Assembly (NCBI RefSeq): GCF_001431535.1
Contig: NZ_LDJK01000050.1
Span: 1 to 64,000 of the forward strand
DNA from: Stenotrophomonas chelatiphaga
Lineage (GTDB): Bacteria > Pseudomonadota > Gammaproteobacteria > Xanthomonadales > Xanthomonadaceae
DNA length: 64,000 nt
Direction of reading: 5' to 3'
The notes below the pieces were generated by a model, which did not search any database, was not told where the DNA came from, and worked only from the letters and a program-made list of their open reading frames with translations. Position 1 is the first letter of the stretch; each line of letters starts with the position of its first letter. Positions 56,600 to 64,000 of this stretch are shown here, one piece after another. The position numbers and the translations under genes were made by a program.

Positions 56600-57095
56600 A
56601 TGAGAAAAACTGTGAAGTTCGCTTCCATTTACGGCAACGACGGCGTTCTGCGTCGACAGGAGAACGGGCGCGAAGGCAAGAACACGGGGTACATGCAGCT
56701 CAACGGGAGCTTGGTCGCGCGCGCGATCCAGGTGGTCGCTCCAACGACGCTTGCACTGACTGTTCCATCGTTCAGCAATAACGGGACGTATGCGGTGAGC
56801 TGGGCCGCTGGAAGCCGCCCGCTGGTTAAGAAGCTGTGCTGGTGCCGACAATCGCTCTGAACGGCTCCTACTCCGTCAACTGGACGGCCGTGACCGGCGC
56901 TGCTACTTACCGCTTGCAGGAGCAGGTCGGCAGTGGCGCTTGGGCGGAAGAGTCACAGTTAAGATTACATGGAGGATTGCGCCGCGATGGCGGAGGTCTG
57001 GTGAACAAGCGGCATGAAATGAGTGAGCAGCGCTATAGGGCAAGTGGCGGGCGTGCTGGGCAACCCTTGGGCTCAAGGACAAGAAGGTGATCTGA
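56600..57095 (+). pseudogene. Eroded C-terminal part of an RHS/FN3-type polymorphic toxin gene
   Basis: The first fragment reads MRKTVKFASIYGNDGVL then GKNTGYMQLNGSLVARAIQ, like the YLNGSLVA region of RHS proteins. It is followed by a fibronectin-like strand VAPTTLALTVPSFSNNGTYA. The frame then breaks near 56825 and the next frame resumes a second FN3-like module (VPTIALNGSYSVNWT, ATYRLQEQVGSGAW). The rest to about 57095 is scrambled. These FN3-like repeats in RHS proteins usually precede a variable toxin tip and its immunity gene, as seen here. Confidence 0.65.
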
Positions 57096-57096
57096 T

Positions 57097-57579
57097 ATGT
57101 CAGTCAAGAGGCAAAAGTGGGCCGTCGGGAGCGTTTTCACTATTCCGCTGGAAGACGGAGACAAGTGCGTTGGTCAGGTGGTGGGGCGCGAGAGATCTGT
57201 ATTAAACGCGGTGTCTATCGCGATTTTTGACATCAAGGGGCGATGGAGCCAAGAGCTGAGTGTTCCGTCGCTTGAGGAAGGGCTGATATTCTCAGTAATA
57301 ATGTCAACGAAGGATCTTCTTGATTCTGGCAGATGGCATGTTCTGGCGGATAGGCCTCTGGCAGACGCAGAGAAGCCATTTGAGAGCCTGCGAGGATCAG
57401 GTTTCATCGGAGCGAAGGTGCGTGGATCTGCATTGGTTGAAGACTTCGTGAATGCGTTTTACGGATTGGCGTACTGGGATGACTGGTACTTGCCGGACTA
57501 CCTTGACGCTTATCTGCTGTCTCTGGACAAGAAGCCCGTAGATCGGCTGAAATACTGTGGCCGACACGGTGCGGTGTAG
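57097..57579 (+). CDS. Imm26-like immunity protein
   Basis: A 160-residue cytosolic protein. The opening WAVGSVFTIPLEDGDKCVGQ (a G-x-x-F-x-I-P-L-x-D/E-G pattern followed by GQVVG) is characteristic of the Imm26 family. The C-terminus is acidic and aromatic (YWDDWYLPDYLDAYLLSL). AAGGTGATC precedes the ATG. It follows directly on the RHS remnant and probably is the retained immunity gene of a lost toxin. Confidence 0.62.
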   Translation: MSVKRQKWAVGSVFTIPLEDGDKCVGQVVGRERSVLNAVSIAIFDIKGRWSQELSVPSLEEGLIFSVIMSTKDLLDSGRWHVLADRPLADAEKPFESLRGSGFIGAKVRGSALVEDFVNAFYGLAYWDDWYLPDYLDAYLLSLDKKPVDRLKYCGRHGAV

Positions 57580-57589
57580 AAGGGGGGGG

Positions 57590-57838
57590 CTACGAAGCCT
57601 TGCGACGTGATACTCGCTGTCCAGCACGCAGAGCTGGGACGATCGCTGCGACTATCTTTCCGTTCGTAAAGCGGAGTATCAGTTCGTTGATCCTGATGCC
57701 AGGCTGGTTAGACAGCCGGGTGAATACCCCGACCAGCGCTGCTTGCTCGATCCGGTCTGTCGCAATTCGCTCGGTGAGGGTGTGTCCGACAAAAGTGATG
57801 AGTCGAATCATTCGCTCCGGAAGGCGTGGAGGGAGCAT
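57590..57838 (-). CDS. Possible truncated hypothetical protein at the IS30 edge
   Basis: An 82-residue frame, MLPPRLPERMIRLITFVGHT..., ending VPALRAGQRVSRRKAS. The central part is protein-like (IEQAALVGVFTRL, GIRINELILRF, NGKIVAAIV). Its start coincides with the first recognisable codons of the IS30 transposase on the other strand, so it may be a gene cut by that insertion, or a spurious frame. Confidence 0.3.
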   Translation of the reverse strand: MLPPRLPERMIRLITFVGHTLTERIATDRIEQAALVGVFTRLSNQPGIRINELILRFTNGKIVAAIVPALRAGQRVSRRKAS

Positions 57839-58565
57839 GCGATTCATCGCCAAGTGCTTGGGCCGCAGTCCCTTGGCCCTGAGCCGCGAGTTGGACTGGC
57901 AAGGTGCGGCGGCGTACAACGCCACCCAGCTTGGCAAAGCCTATCGAACGCGCCGACTCCGCTCTGTCCGACATCGCCGGCTTATCGAGCGCAGCGAGTT
58001 GTCTCAGTTCGTTCGTGATCACTTGGTGCTGTATCGCTGGTCGCCCCGGCACATTGTTCCCAAGCTTCGCAACATGCACCTGGACGATTCCAGCTAGCGC
58101 ATCAGCCACGAGACTATTTACGCCAGCATCTATGCCTACCCGCACGGAGGACTGAAGAAAGAGCTGGCGGAATGCTTCGGCAGAGCAAGCCGACACGGGG
58201 TCTGCGCCGTACTACGGCAGCCAAGCGTACGTGGGTTGCTGGTCAGTTGCGTATCGTGCGCCGCTCGGAGGAGGTACAGCAACGGTTGGTTCCTGGCCAC
58301 TAGGAAGGCGACTTGATGGAGGGGGCTTTCAACCGCTCCTGCGTAGGGGCACTGGTCGAATGAAGAACGCGTCTTGTGAAAATTTGCAGGATGGACGCGT
58401 ACACAGCTGAAGCCGCATTGGAGGGCTTCAGTCGCCAGATGAAAAAGCTGGATATCGAGGCGTGGTGTGCTGATCCACACGCGCCCTGGCAGGGCGGCTG
58501 CAACGATAACACCAACGGATTGCTCGGCAGTTGCGGCAGGGAGGGGCGCACATGCACGTATCGGT
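57837..58565 (+). pseudogene. Decayed IS30-family transposase
   Basis: In the + direction: MRFIAKCLGRSPLALSREL (the helix-turn-helix, LGRSP-x-x-x-SREL), then YRTRRLRSVRHRRLIERSEL and RWSPRHIVPKLRNMH. A TAG at about 58095 interrupts this. The same frame continues RISHETIYASIYAYPHGGL, a central DDE-region signature. Another TAG replaces W in VPGHWEGDL (about 58303). The C-terminal ADPHAPWQGGCNDNTNGLL is present, but a block is missing before it. Multiple stops and a deletion show it is dead; the ends were not located. Confidence 0.8.
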
Positions 58566-58588
58566 CTGGGTGTTCGCAGAAACATATC

Positions 58589-58747
58589 ATGGCTGATCAC
58601 AGTGGAAACTCGCTTCGCGCAATGGATGAGGATGCACTCAAAGTAAAATCCACTACATTCAGGCCCCAACTGGGATCTTTCCAAGGGGTGTTCAGAGTGA
58701 GTGGTAGGATTGAATCAAGGCGGCTTGAGAAAAAATTGAGTAAATAA
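58589..58747 (+). CDS. Possible short gene or gene 3' end coupled to a lipoprotein gene
   Basis: A 52-residue basic peptide, MADHSGNSLRAMDEDALK... ending RRLEKKLSK. It sits just past the IS30 remnant and its TAA overlaps the ATG of the lipoprotein gene (TAATG). It may be the tail of a gene truncated by the insertion. Confidence 0.3.
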   Translation: MADHSGNSLRAMDEDALKVKSTTFRPQLGSFQGVFRVSGRIESRRLEKKLSK

Positions 58748-59157
58748 TGAGCGGGATTCGATTGTGGTTGAGGAAGCGGGCAGTGAGATCCTTGTTTCTA
58801 CTTGGATCTGGTTTTATGTTGGCTGGATGTGGCTACGCTCCATGTCAGGTTGTTGTTATCAACCAGATGCCCAGTGCGGGAATGGCCCAGTGGTATCAGG
58901 CAGAGCTAATGAGGCGTGTCCAGCTCGCGCATACGGCCGATTTAAATAATGGTTCATGGCAAATTAACATCCGAGAGGTCAGGCCCTTGACTCGAGACGT
59001 TGTGCAGGCAGCGGATGGAAGCCCGCTGTCGAAACATTTGATCGACTTCGACGTGCAGGATCCTCAGTCGAATTCAATAGAGGGTCGTTGCGACAATGGG
59101 TTCGATGAATGTATCGAACAGGTACTGTTCAAGCTGCCCAAGCGGTGCGTCATGTAA
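58747..59157 (+). CDS. Putative lipoprotein, function unknown
   Basis: A 136-residue protein with a basic start (RLWLRKRAVR) and a lipobox MLAGC (Cys28). The mature part is about 108 residues with several Cys (APC, RCDNGFDEC, KRC). The family is not recognised. Lower G+C than the core genes. A small Cys-bearing lipoprotein next to RHS and immunity debris could be an envelope immunity protein, but no homology supports this. Confidence 0.55.
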   Translation: MSGIRLWLRKRAVRSLFLLGSGFMLAGCGYAPCQVVVINQMPSAGMAQWYQAELMRRVQLAHTADLNNGSWQINIREVRPLTRDVVQAADGSPLSKHLIDFDVQDPQSNSIEGRCDNGFDECIEQVLFKLPKRCVM

Positions 59158-59204
59158 ATTTTTGCGACATTCCCAGTTCTATTCGTGCAGGGTAAAGGTG
59201 GCTC

Positions 59205-59855
59205 ATGTTGTTGGCTGTAGATGGAGTTGCCGCTGACAAGTCACCGCCGATGGAAGCGTCGAGGGTCCGCACGGGCATGGCGGGTTGGAAGGGGAGGCTT
59301 CGAAGCTCCAAGCTTTCCCTTCCGGATCCCTTGAGCATGAGCGTCTGGCCCGCTGCGGCCCAGGATGCAAAGCTCTGGCTTTATACGTGTGATCACTTCC
59401 TCGGCTCGGCCTGCCTACGACTGCCCAACTTCATGTCGGTGTCCTATGAAGTGCCGGCTGACTTCGGACTTCATCAGGTCAGTGCAAAGTCCGGGATGTC
59501 GCTCACGCTGTACGAAGGCGATGCGCGATCACGGAGCATCTCGGACGGCCCACCGTCGTTGTCATTCAGTGCGGATGGTCGAGTGGTGACGGGCTATCAT
59601 CAGTCCCAGGGGACAGGCCGGGAGGTCGTTGATGTTGTCGTTCTGCAGGGCGGATCAGGCAAGGGCGCTGTGCACATGCATGTGGTGATCGAGAGTGAGG
59701 CCCAGCGTGCAGATGCCGCACGCGTTTTGTCTGGCTTTCGCCCATGTCGTTTGCGGATTTCCCGCCGCATGGCCACGCAGGCTTGTCCGCGGGTGAGCGG
59801 CATCGGAGAACGTATGGCTGCGTGGCTGATGGCGAGCAAGGTTGATGGCGGCTGA
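59205..59855 (+). CDS. Hypothetical protein, start uncertain
   Basis: Up to 216 residues. The convincing part begins around AAAQDAKLWLYTCDHFLG (about residue 50) and runs through VSYEVPADFGLHQVSAKSGM, FSADGRVVTGYHQSQG and VHMHVVIESEAQRADAARVL. The first about 45 residues are not family-like or signal-like, so an internal start or a damaged 5' end is possible. It follows the lipoprotein gene by 47 nt. Confidence 0.45.
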   Translation: MLLAVDGVAADKSPPMEASRVRTGMAGWKGRLRSSKLSLPDPLSMSVWPAAAQDAKLWLYTCDHFLGSACLRLPNFMSVSYEVPADFGLHQVSAKSGMSLTLYEGDARSRSISDGPPSLSFSADGRVVTGYHQSQGTGREVVDVVVLQGGSGKGAVHMHVVIESEAQRADAARVLSGFRPCRLRISRRMATQACPRVSGIGERMAAWLMASKVDGG

Positions 59856-59906
59856 CCTGATCCTTGTGGGCTTCGACTGGGGTATCTGATCCAAAGGAAA
59901 GACAAG

Positions 59907-60434
59907 GTGACGTCGACTTACGCAAAGATGGAGCTGGATACGGCAACGGCCGATGGCGCGCTGCTTCATATGCTTGCAGGGGCTTGCCTTGACAGCTTTA
60001 GTGTTAGCAGCATTTCCATCTCTCTTCGATTCATCAATCCTGTTTTGATTCCGGGCGAGAGCCTGTACGTTGACGCCGATTTTGGATGTTCCGCGACAAT
60101 TCTCGAGAAAGGACTGGCGCCTGCCACGCCGGGTTCAGGAGACTTCTTTGTCAGGCGGAGTGAGTTTCTTGGGCGAGTATTCTTCTGCATTGGCAAGACG
60201 GTTGAATCGACTCAACTCCAAGCGGACGGGCGGCTATCCATAGTTATGGATGCCGCGCTGATCGAGTTGTGTGTGTCCGTGGAAGACGACGGGCAGGACG
60301 ATTCGGTGTGGGACGTCTCCGTGCAAAAGGCGGATGCTGGGCATCTTCCTGTGCCGCAGGCAATAGCATGCGTGCCAGATGGTTCCGGTGTCAGGTTTCT
60401 GGTCGATTGGGAGTCAAGGAGTAGTTTTTTATGA
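59907..60434 (+). CDS. Unknown protein A of a three-gene coupled operon
   Basis: A 175-residue soluble protein with a GTG start at 59907. It has alternating hydrophobic strands (VSSISISLRFINPVLIPG, LYVDADFGCSATIL, LSIVMDAALIELCVSVED) and an aromatic-poor acidic C-terminus. No domain is recognised. Its TGA overlaps the ATG of the next gene (ATGA at 60431-60434). Confidence 0.55.
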   Translation: MTSTYAKMELDTATADGALLHMLAGACLDSFSVSSISISLRFINPVLIPGESLYVDADFGCSATILEKGLAPATPGSGDFFVRRSEFLGRVFFCIGKTVESTQLQADGRLSIVMDAALIELCVSVEDDGQDDSVWDVSVQKADAGHLPVPQAIACVPDGSGVRFLVDWESRSSFL

Positions 60435-60856
60435 CTGATGATGAGATCAGGGATGCCAACGTCCATGGTATCCGAGCCCTTCTTCTATCCGAGCCGGAGT
60501 GCAGGGAGGCCATTGCGCAATGGAATAGTGATGCAGCGACCATCAAGCGGCTCATGATGCTGGATCGAGGCGCCGTGGGTGTTCCGCATGAACTGTGGCA
60601 TTACCTCGACGATGCGGATATCAGGGTGAAGGACAGGGATTACGCGAACGCGCAGATTGAGCATGTCGAGGATGTCATTCGGCAGTGGATGAGCGCCAGG
60701 CGCGATGATATCGCTAGCGGTGGTCACAATTTCGACGGGCTCAGCGTGACTCTTGTCAATCAGCGTAATGTGGCGCCGAGTGGGGAAGGCTGTAGGGGTA
60801 GAGGCGCCGATAGACCGCCGACAGCGTCGCACCTACGAGCACGAGGACGACGGTAA
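60431..60856 (+). CDS. Unknown protein B of a three-gene coupled operon
   Basis: A 141-residue, mostly helical, charged protein (MTDDEIRDANVHGIRALLLS, YANAQIEHVEDVIRQWMSAR). The last about 30 residues are Arg/Gly-rich and less protein-like. The start overlaps protein A. Its TAA overlaps the ATG of protein C (TAATG at 60854-60858). No family is recognised. Confidence 0.5.
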   Translation: MTDDEIRDANVHGIRALLLSEPECREAIAQWNSDAATIKRLMMLDRGAVGVPHELWHYLDDADIRVKDRDYANAQIEHVEDVIRQWMSARRDDIASGGHNFDGLSVTLVNQRNVAPSGEGCRGRGADRPPTASHLRARGRR

Positions 60857-61329
60857 TGTACGAAATTGGAATCGCTGTCTCATCTGGTGCGGACGATAGT
60901 GGAAGGGACGTTGTACAGCGCTTGACGTCTAAGCCTGTGCAAAATGTAACGCCCGGGGAAGCGACATTTTGGAAAGAACTACAAGTGCCGATCGGGAAGA
61001 TGGCCAAGCAGTTGTGCTGGCATTGGATCGGCCGACTCGACGACCCAAACAACAAGCGGGATTTCGAACAGGTGCAGCGCCTGTTAGAGGGCGCCGTCCA
61101 TTCTGTGATTGACCGCGTTCGTCCAGATGCGAATGCCAGAATTTATGTTTTTTTCATCAGCGACTGGGAGGCAGATGAGGTGAGATATGGCGAGGGGAGC
61201 TTGATCGACCTGATTTCCTATTTCCGACTATTTAGAGGTTGGGATGAATCGATCATGAGGCTCGACAATGGAAATGTTCAGGCAAGCGCTTGGACTCCCT
61301 TGTTGATCCATCTGACAAGTGCCGAGTGA
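60856..61329 (+). CDS. Unknown protein C of a three-gene coupled operon
   Basis: A 157-residue soluble protein with a conserved-looking core: TFWKELQVPIGKMAKQLCWH, FEQVQRLLEGAVHSVIDRV, RIYVFFISDWEADEVRYG and SLIDLISYFRLFRGWDES. No family is recognised. It is the last gene of the tightly coupled set and ends before a 287-nt gap. Confidence 0.55.
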   Translation: MYEIGIAVSSGADDSGRDVVQRLTSKPVQNVTPGEATFWKELQVPIGKMAKQLCWHWIGRLDDPNNKRDFEQVQRLLEGAVHSVIDRVRPDANARIYVFFISDWEADEVRYGEGSLIDLISYFRLFRGWDESIMRLDNGNVQASAWTPLLIHLTSAE

Positions 61330-61617
61330 GACGCGATCAGTGCTGCGGCCGGACGCTCTGAGTTCATCGTGATCGTTAACTGTAGAGAAGAATATGTCTC
61401 GAAGGCATGTCTGCGCCTGAAAGCTGGGGCTTGAGCTGCGCCGCAGGCAATGGAGTGCATGCCAGCTTTGGTAGGGGGCGGATGTCTGTTCTATAACGTC
61501 GCATACCGGGCCGGGGCGCTGAACAATCAACGTCAGCATATCTGCCGGGCGGAACGGAAATGGAAAACATCAAGGCGTGACGGTTTTGAGCGCATTTAGA
61601 CGGGGGGAAGAGGACAC
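61330..61617. other. Gene-free stretch at the right edge of the island
   Basis: About 290 nt without a convincing reading frame, hairpin or repeat. It separates the lower-GC operon from the high-GC oxidoreductase gene. Confidence 0.5.
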
Positions 61618-62514
61618 TCACCCCGCCGTAGGCCACACCAGCGTCCGATGGATCTGCGCCCCCGCCCACGCGCCATCCGCCACGGCCAGTGAAACCGAGT
61701 GCGGCATGCGCGCAACGTCGCCGCAGGCGAACACACCTGCAACGCTGGTCTCCTTGGCCTCACTGGTCTGCAGCTGGGTACCCAGCGGGGTCTCCATCAG
61801 CGCGCAGCCCAGGGTCTGCGCGATCGGCGTGGACGGCGCATTGAGGGAGGCGGTGAACAGGCCCGCGAAGGACAGCTGTCGCCCATCCGCCAGCACCACA
61901 TCGGCATGTCCTTCGATACGTGCGATGGGCGTTGCTTCGATGCGGAGCCCACGCGCAACAAGTTCTTCGCGCGCCGCCGCATCCAATTCAAGGGCCTCGT
62001 TGAGCAGGAACGTAACGTTGCCCCATTCGGGCAGCAACTGCGCCTGGTGGATCGACATCGGCACCGCGGCAATCACCCCGATCTCGCCCTGATCCAGCTC
62101 GTAGCTATGGCAATAGGGGCAGTGGAACACGCTCTTTCCCCAGCGCTCGCCGATGCCATCGATGGAGGGCAGTTCGTCCGATACTCCGGTGGCCAGCAGC
62201 AGGCGACGGGCGCTGAAGGTGCCGGATGCTGCGGTGGCTACGCTGAAGGCATCGCGCGTCCCCGATGCATCCAGGGCTACGTCTTCCACCCAGGTCAGGG
62301 TGGGGTAGGCCTGCAGTTGCTGGCGTGCGGTGCGCGCGATCTCGGCCGGGTCGGCGCCGTCCTGGCTGAGGAAGCCGTGCGAATCGGCGGCCGCCTGGTT
62401 GCGTCGCTTCCCCGCGTCGATGATCAGCACGCGCCGCCTTGCACGTACCAGCTGCAGGGCCGCGGCCATGCCGGCGTAGCTGCCGCCGACGATGATGACG
62501 TCATGAGTGCTCAT
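61618..62514 (-). CDS. FAD-dependent thioredoxin-reductase-like oxidoreductase
   Basis: A 298-residue flavoprotein with an N-terminal FAD motif (VIIVGGSYAGMAAAL), a redox pair C132-P-Y-C135, an NAD(P)-binding region and a C-terminal GVFACGDVAR. The family is thioredoxin-reductase-like, often electron donors to small redox proteins. The start MSTHDVIIVGG was chosen because the ATG overlaps the stop of the upstream Rrf2 gene (ATGA). Confidence 0.93.
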   Translation of the reverse strand: MSTHDVIIVGGSYAGMAAALQLVRARRRVLIIDAGKRRNQAAADSHGFLSQDGADPAEIARTARQQLQAYPTLTWVEDVALDASGTRDAFSVATAASGTFSARRLLLATGVSDELPSIDGIGERWGKSVFHCPYCHSYELDQGEIGVIAAVPMSIHQAQLLPEWGNVTFLLNEALELDAAAREELVARGLRIEATPIARIEGHADVVLADGRQLSFAGLFTASLNAPSTPIAQTLGCALMETPLGTQLQTSEAKETSVAGVFACGDVARMPHSVSLAVADGAWAGAQIHRTLVWPTAG

Positions 62515-62957
62515 GGATGCTTGCTCCGCAGATGGTGGGCGTGACGGCGTTTGAAGTCGGCGGCGAGATCGGCCAGTGACACGGCGGCAAAGCGCTCCAG
62601 CAGCAGCGCTTCTGCCTGCTCGAAGGCGTCGTCCAGGGCGGCGTTGACGGCCTGCTCGACCAGACACTCGGGGTTTTCGTGGCGGTTGCCGATGGCGAAC
62701 AATGCCGGCTCGCCCAGCGCCTCGTGCAGTTGGCGCAGGCTGACCTTGCTCAGGTCCGCCTTGATGCGCCAGCCGCCGGCATGGCCGCGCACGGCGGCGA
62801 CCAGTCCGGCTTCGCGCAGCAGGCCCATGGTGCGGCGTACCACCACCGGATGGGTGCCCAGGCAGATCGCCAAGGCGTCGGAGGTCATCGGTCCGGGTTG
62901 CTCGGCCATGTGCAGCAGGGCATGCAGGACGGCGGAAAGTCGGCTGTCGCGTTTCAT
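62511..62957 (-). CDS. Rrf2 family transcriptional regulator
   Basis: A 148-residue regulator with an N-terminal winged helix (AICLGTHPVVVRRTMGLLREAGLV, about 31-53) and GHAGGWRI, the Rrf2 wing. Only two Cys (C32, C97) are present, not the three-Cys cluster of IscR or NsrR, so it probably does not hold a [2Fe-2S] cluster of that type. It is translationally coupled to the flavoprotein gene and likely controls it. Confidence 0.9.
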   Translation of the reverse strand: MKRDSRLSAVLHALLHMAEQPGPMTSDALAICLGTHPVVVRRTMGLLREAGLVAAVRGHAGGWRIKADLSKVSLRQLHEALGEPALFAIGNRHENPECLVEQAVNAALDDAFEQAEALLLERFAAVSLADLAADFKRRHAHHLRSKHP

Positions 62958-63012
62958 GTAACTAATGATGTTACCTTTGGCGCCTCAGGTCAAATCGATG
63001 AGGCAGGCGCGC

Positions 63013-63678
63013 ATGTTTTCCGATCCCCACGCCATTGCAGGCTACGCAGAAGGTGCAGTGCAGAAGGTGCCGGGCCTGCTGGACATGCAGCGCATGGCGC
63101 GGCTGCTGCTGGAAGAACGCGTTCCGGCAGACGGCCACGTGCTGGTGCTCGGCGCGGGCGGTGGGATGGAGTTGCGAGCCTTCGCCGAGGCGCAGGCCGG
63201 CTGGCATTTCCGCGGCATCGATCCGTCTGCACCGATGCTGGACATGGCACGCCAGAGGCTGGGGCCGTTGGCATCACGCGTGGCGTTGACCGAGGGCTAC
63301 ATCGACGACGCGCCCGAGGAATTGTTCGACGGCGCAGCCTGCCTGCTGACCCTGCATTTCCTGCCGGCAGAACAGCGGCTTCACACGCTGAAGGAAGTGC
63401 GGCGCCGGCTGAAACCGGGCGCGCCGCTGGTGGTGGCACATCACAGCTACGCGCAGGATGACGCGCAGAAGCGTCGCTGGCTGCAGCGATTTGCCGCGTT
63501 CTCGGCCTCGTCGGGGATCGCGCTGGACGTGGCGCACACCGTGGACAGCATGGCCCGGCTGCTGCCCGCGCTGTCACCGGAGCAGGACGTGGCGCTGCTG
63601 CACGAGGCTGGCTTCGGCACGGTGGACCTGTTCTATGCCGCCTTCAGTTTCAGGGGTTGGGTAGCCTACGCCGGGTAG
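63013..63678 (+). CDS. Class I SAM-dependent methyltransferase
   Basis: A 221-residue methyltransferase. Motif I is VLVLGAGGGMELRAFAEAQA, and FRGIDPSAPMLDMARQRL supplies the acidic residue that binds the SAM ribose. The late VRRRLKPGAPLVVAHHSYAQ is typical of the core. The substrate is unknown. The start MFSDPHAIAGYAEGAV was chosen because GAGG lies upstream and the conserved part begins here. It is divergent from the Rrf2 gene. Confidence 0.88.
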   Translation: MFSDPHAIAGYAEGAVQKVPGLLDMQRMARLLLEERVPADGHVLVLGAGGGMELRAFAEAQAGWHFRGIDPSAPMLDMARQRLGPLASRVALTEGYIDDAPEELFDGAACLLTLHFLPAEQRLHTLKEVRRRLKPGAPLVVAHHSYAQDDAQKRRWLQRFAAFSASSGIALDVAHTVDSMARLLPALSPEQDVALLHEAGFGTVDLFYAAFSFRGWVAYAG

Positions 63679-63695
63679 GCCACGCGTGGGGCCGA

Positions 63696-64000
63696 TCAGG
63701 CACGTTCGCTGGTGATGGTGGCGCCTTCGCGCATCACCAGGGTGACCGGAGTGCGCTCCACCACGTCCAGCAGGCGCGCCCACTGGGCGTCGCTCACGCT
63801 GGCCGATGCGCTCAGCCTGCGATGCACCAGCAGCTTGCCTGCCGCGTCGCGCGTGGAGGACAGCTCCGCATTGAACTCACCCAGCTCCCAGCCCTTCTTT
63901 TCGGCATACATGCGCAGGGTGATGGCGGTGCAAGCGGCCAACGCGGCCAGGTACAGGTCGAACGGTGCCATGCCCTGGTCCTGGCCGCCCAATGCCGCGG
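63696..64000 (-). CDS. OsmC family protein (partial, 5' end beyond window)
   Basis: The last about 101 residues of an OsmC-type redox protein. LYLAALAACTAITLRMYAEK carries the first active-site Cys. The usual second Cys is replaced (ERTPVTLVMREG), as in a known subfamily with TPVT. The frame is open to the right edge of the window, so the start lies outside. Confidence 0.85.
   Translation of the reverse strand, partial: AALGGQDQGMAPFDLYLAALAACTAITLRMYAEKKGWELGEFNAELSSTRDAAGKLLVHRRLSASASVSDAQWARLLDVVERTPVTLVMREGATITSERA

Noticed and set aside
56339-56851. A 170-codon minus-strand frame across the left edge of the island
   Set aside because: No domain or good start is seen, and it is antisense to the RHS/FN3-like remnant, which has recognisable motifs.

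Overview
The window is a GC-rich (about two thirds G+C) chromosomal segment of a gammaproteobacterium. It most resembles Stenotrophomonas or a close Xanthomonadaceae relative. The reasons are the conserved housekeeping order (metG / HAD phosphatase / short RnfB; leuS-lptE-holA-nadD; rsfS-rlmH; maf-rng-yhdP-tldD-darP-pmbA), the many TonB-dependent systems, and dispersed GTAG-headed palindromes (SMAG-type REPs). The species call is inference from gene order and repeats; no database search was possible.

Layout. 1-4.4 kb: metG, a HAD phosphatase and a short orphan RnfB on the minus strand, a DUF2147 protein and a VOC protein. 4.5-6.0 kb: a 502-residue orphan, largely disordered protein. 6.1-13.4 kb: DUF885 peptidase-like protein, YhhQ, DUF502 protein, a hotdog/DUF4442 protein, a small secreted protein, a CHASE2 protein with a degenerate GGDEF domain, and a CnoX-type thioredoxin. 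13.5-20.9 kb: DUF998 protein, then leuS-lptE-holA-nadD, rsfS, rlmH and tRNA-Asn. 21-26.6 kb: an accessory block with a bestrophin-like protein, a large TonB-dependent receptor, tonB and a SIMPL protein. 26.7-36.4 kb: maf-rng-yhdP-tldD, darP, pmbA. 36.4-46.4 kb: small membrane proteins, a LysR/isochorismatase divergent pair, a DUF2946/TonB-receptor/PepSY locus with copper-type features, and a mipA/response-regulator/kinase operon. 46.4-51.8 kb: a TetR-controlled RND efflux locus with two palindromic operators. 52-56.3 kb: a membrane-anchored sugar-dehydrogenase-like protein, an orphan HExxH protein, tiny membrane proteins and an antitoxin-like operon. 56.3-61.6 kb: a lower-GC, eroded island with an RHS/FN3 remnant, an Imm26-like immunity gene, a decayed IS30 transposase, an orphan lipoprotein and a three-gene coupled operon of unknown function. 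61.6-64 kb: Rrf2 plus thioredoxin-reductase-like operon, a methyltransferase and the start of an OsmC gene.

The most unusual sequence structure is a repeat class at three separate intergenic loci (25.7, 36.9 and 46.7 kb). In each, a 21-bp palindrome GTGACGACC-N3-GGTCGTCAC is followed, in the same polarity, by a 20-23 bp tandem array that re-uses its right arm. The best candidates for undescribed gene systems are the 59.9-61.3 kb coupled operon and the gluzincin-like secreted protein at 53.8-55.1 kb.
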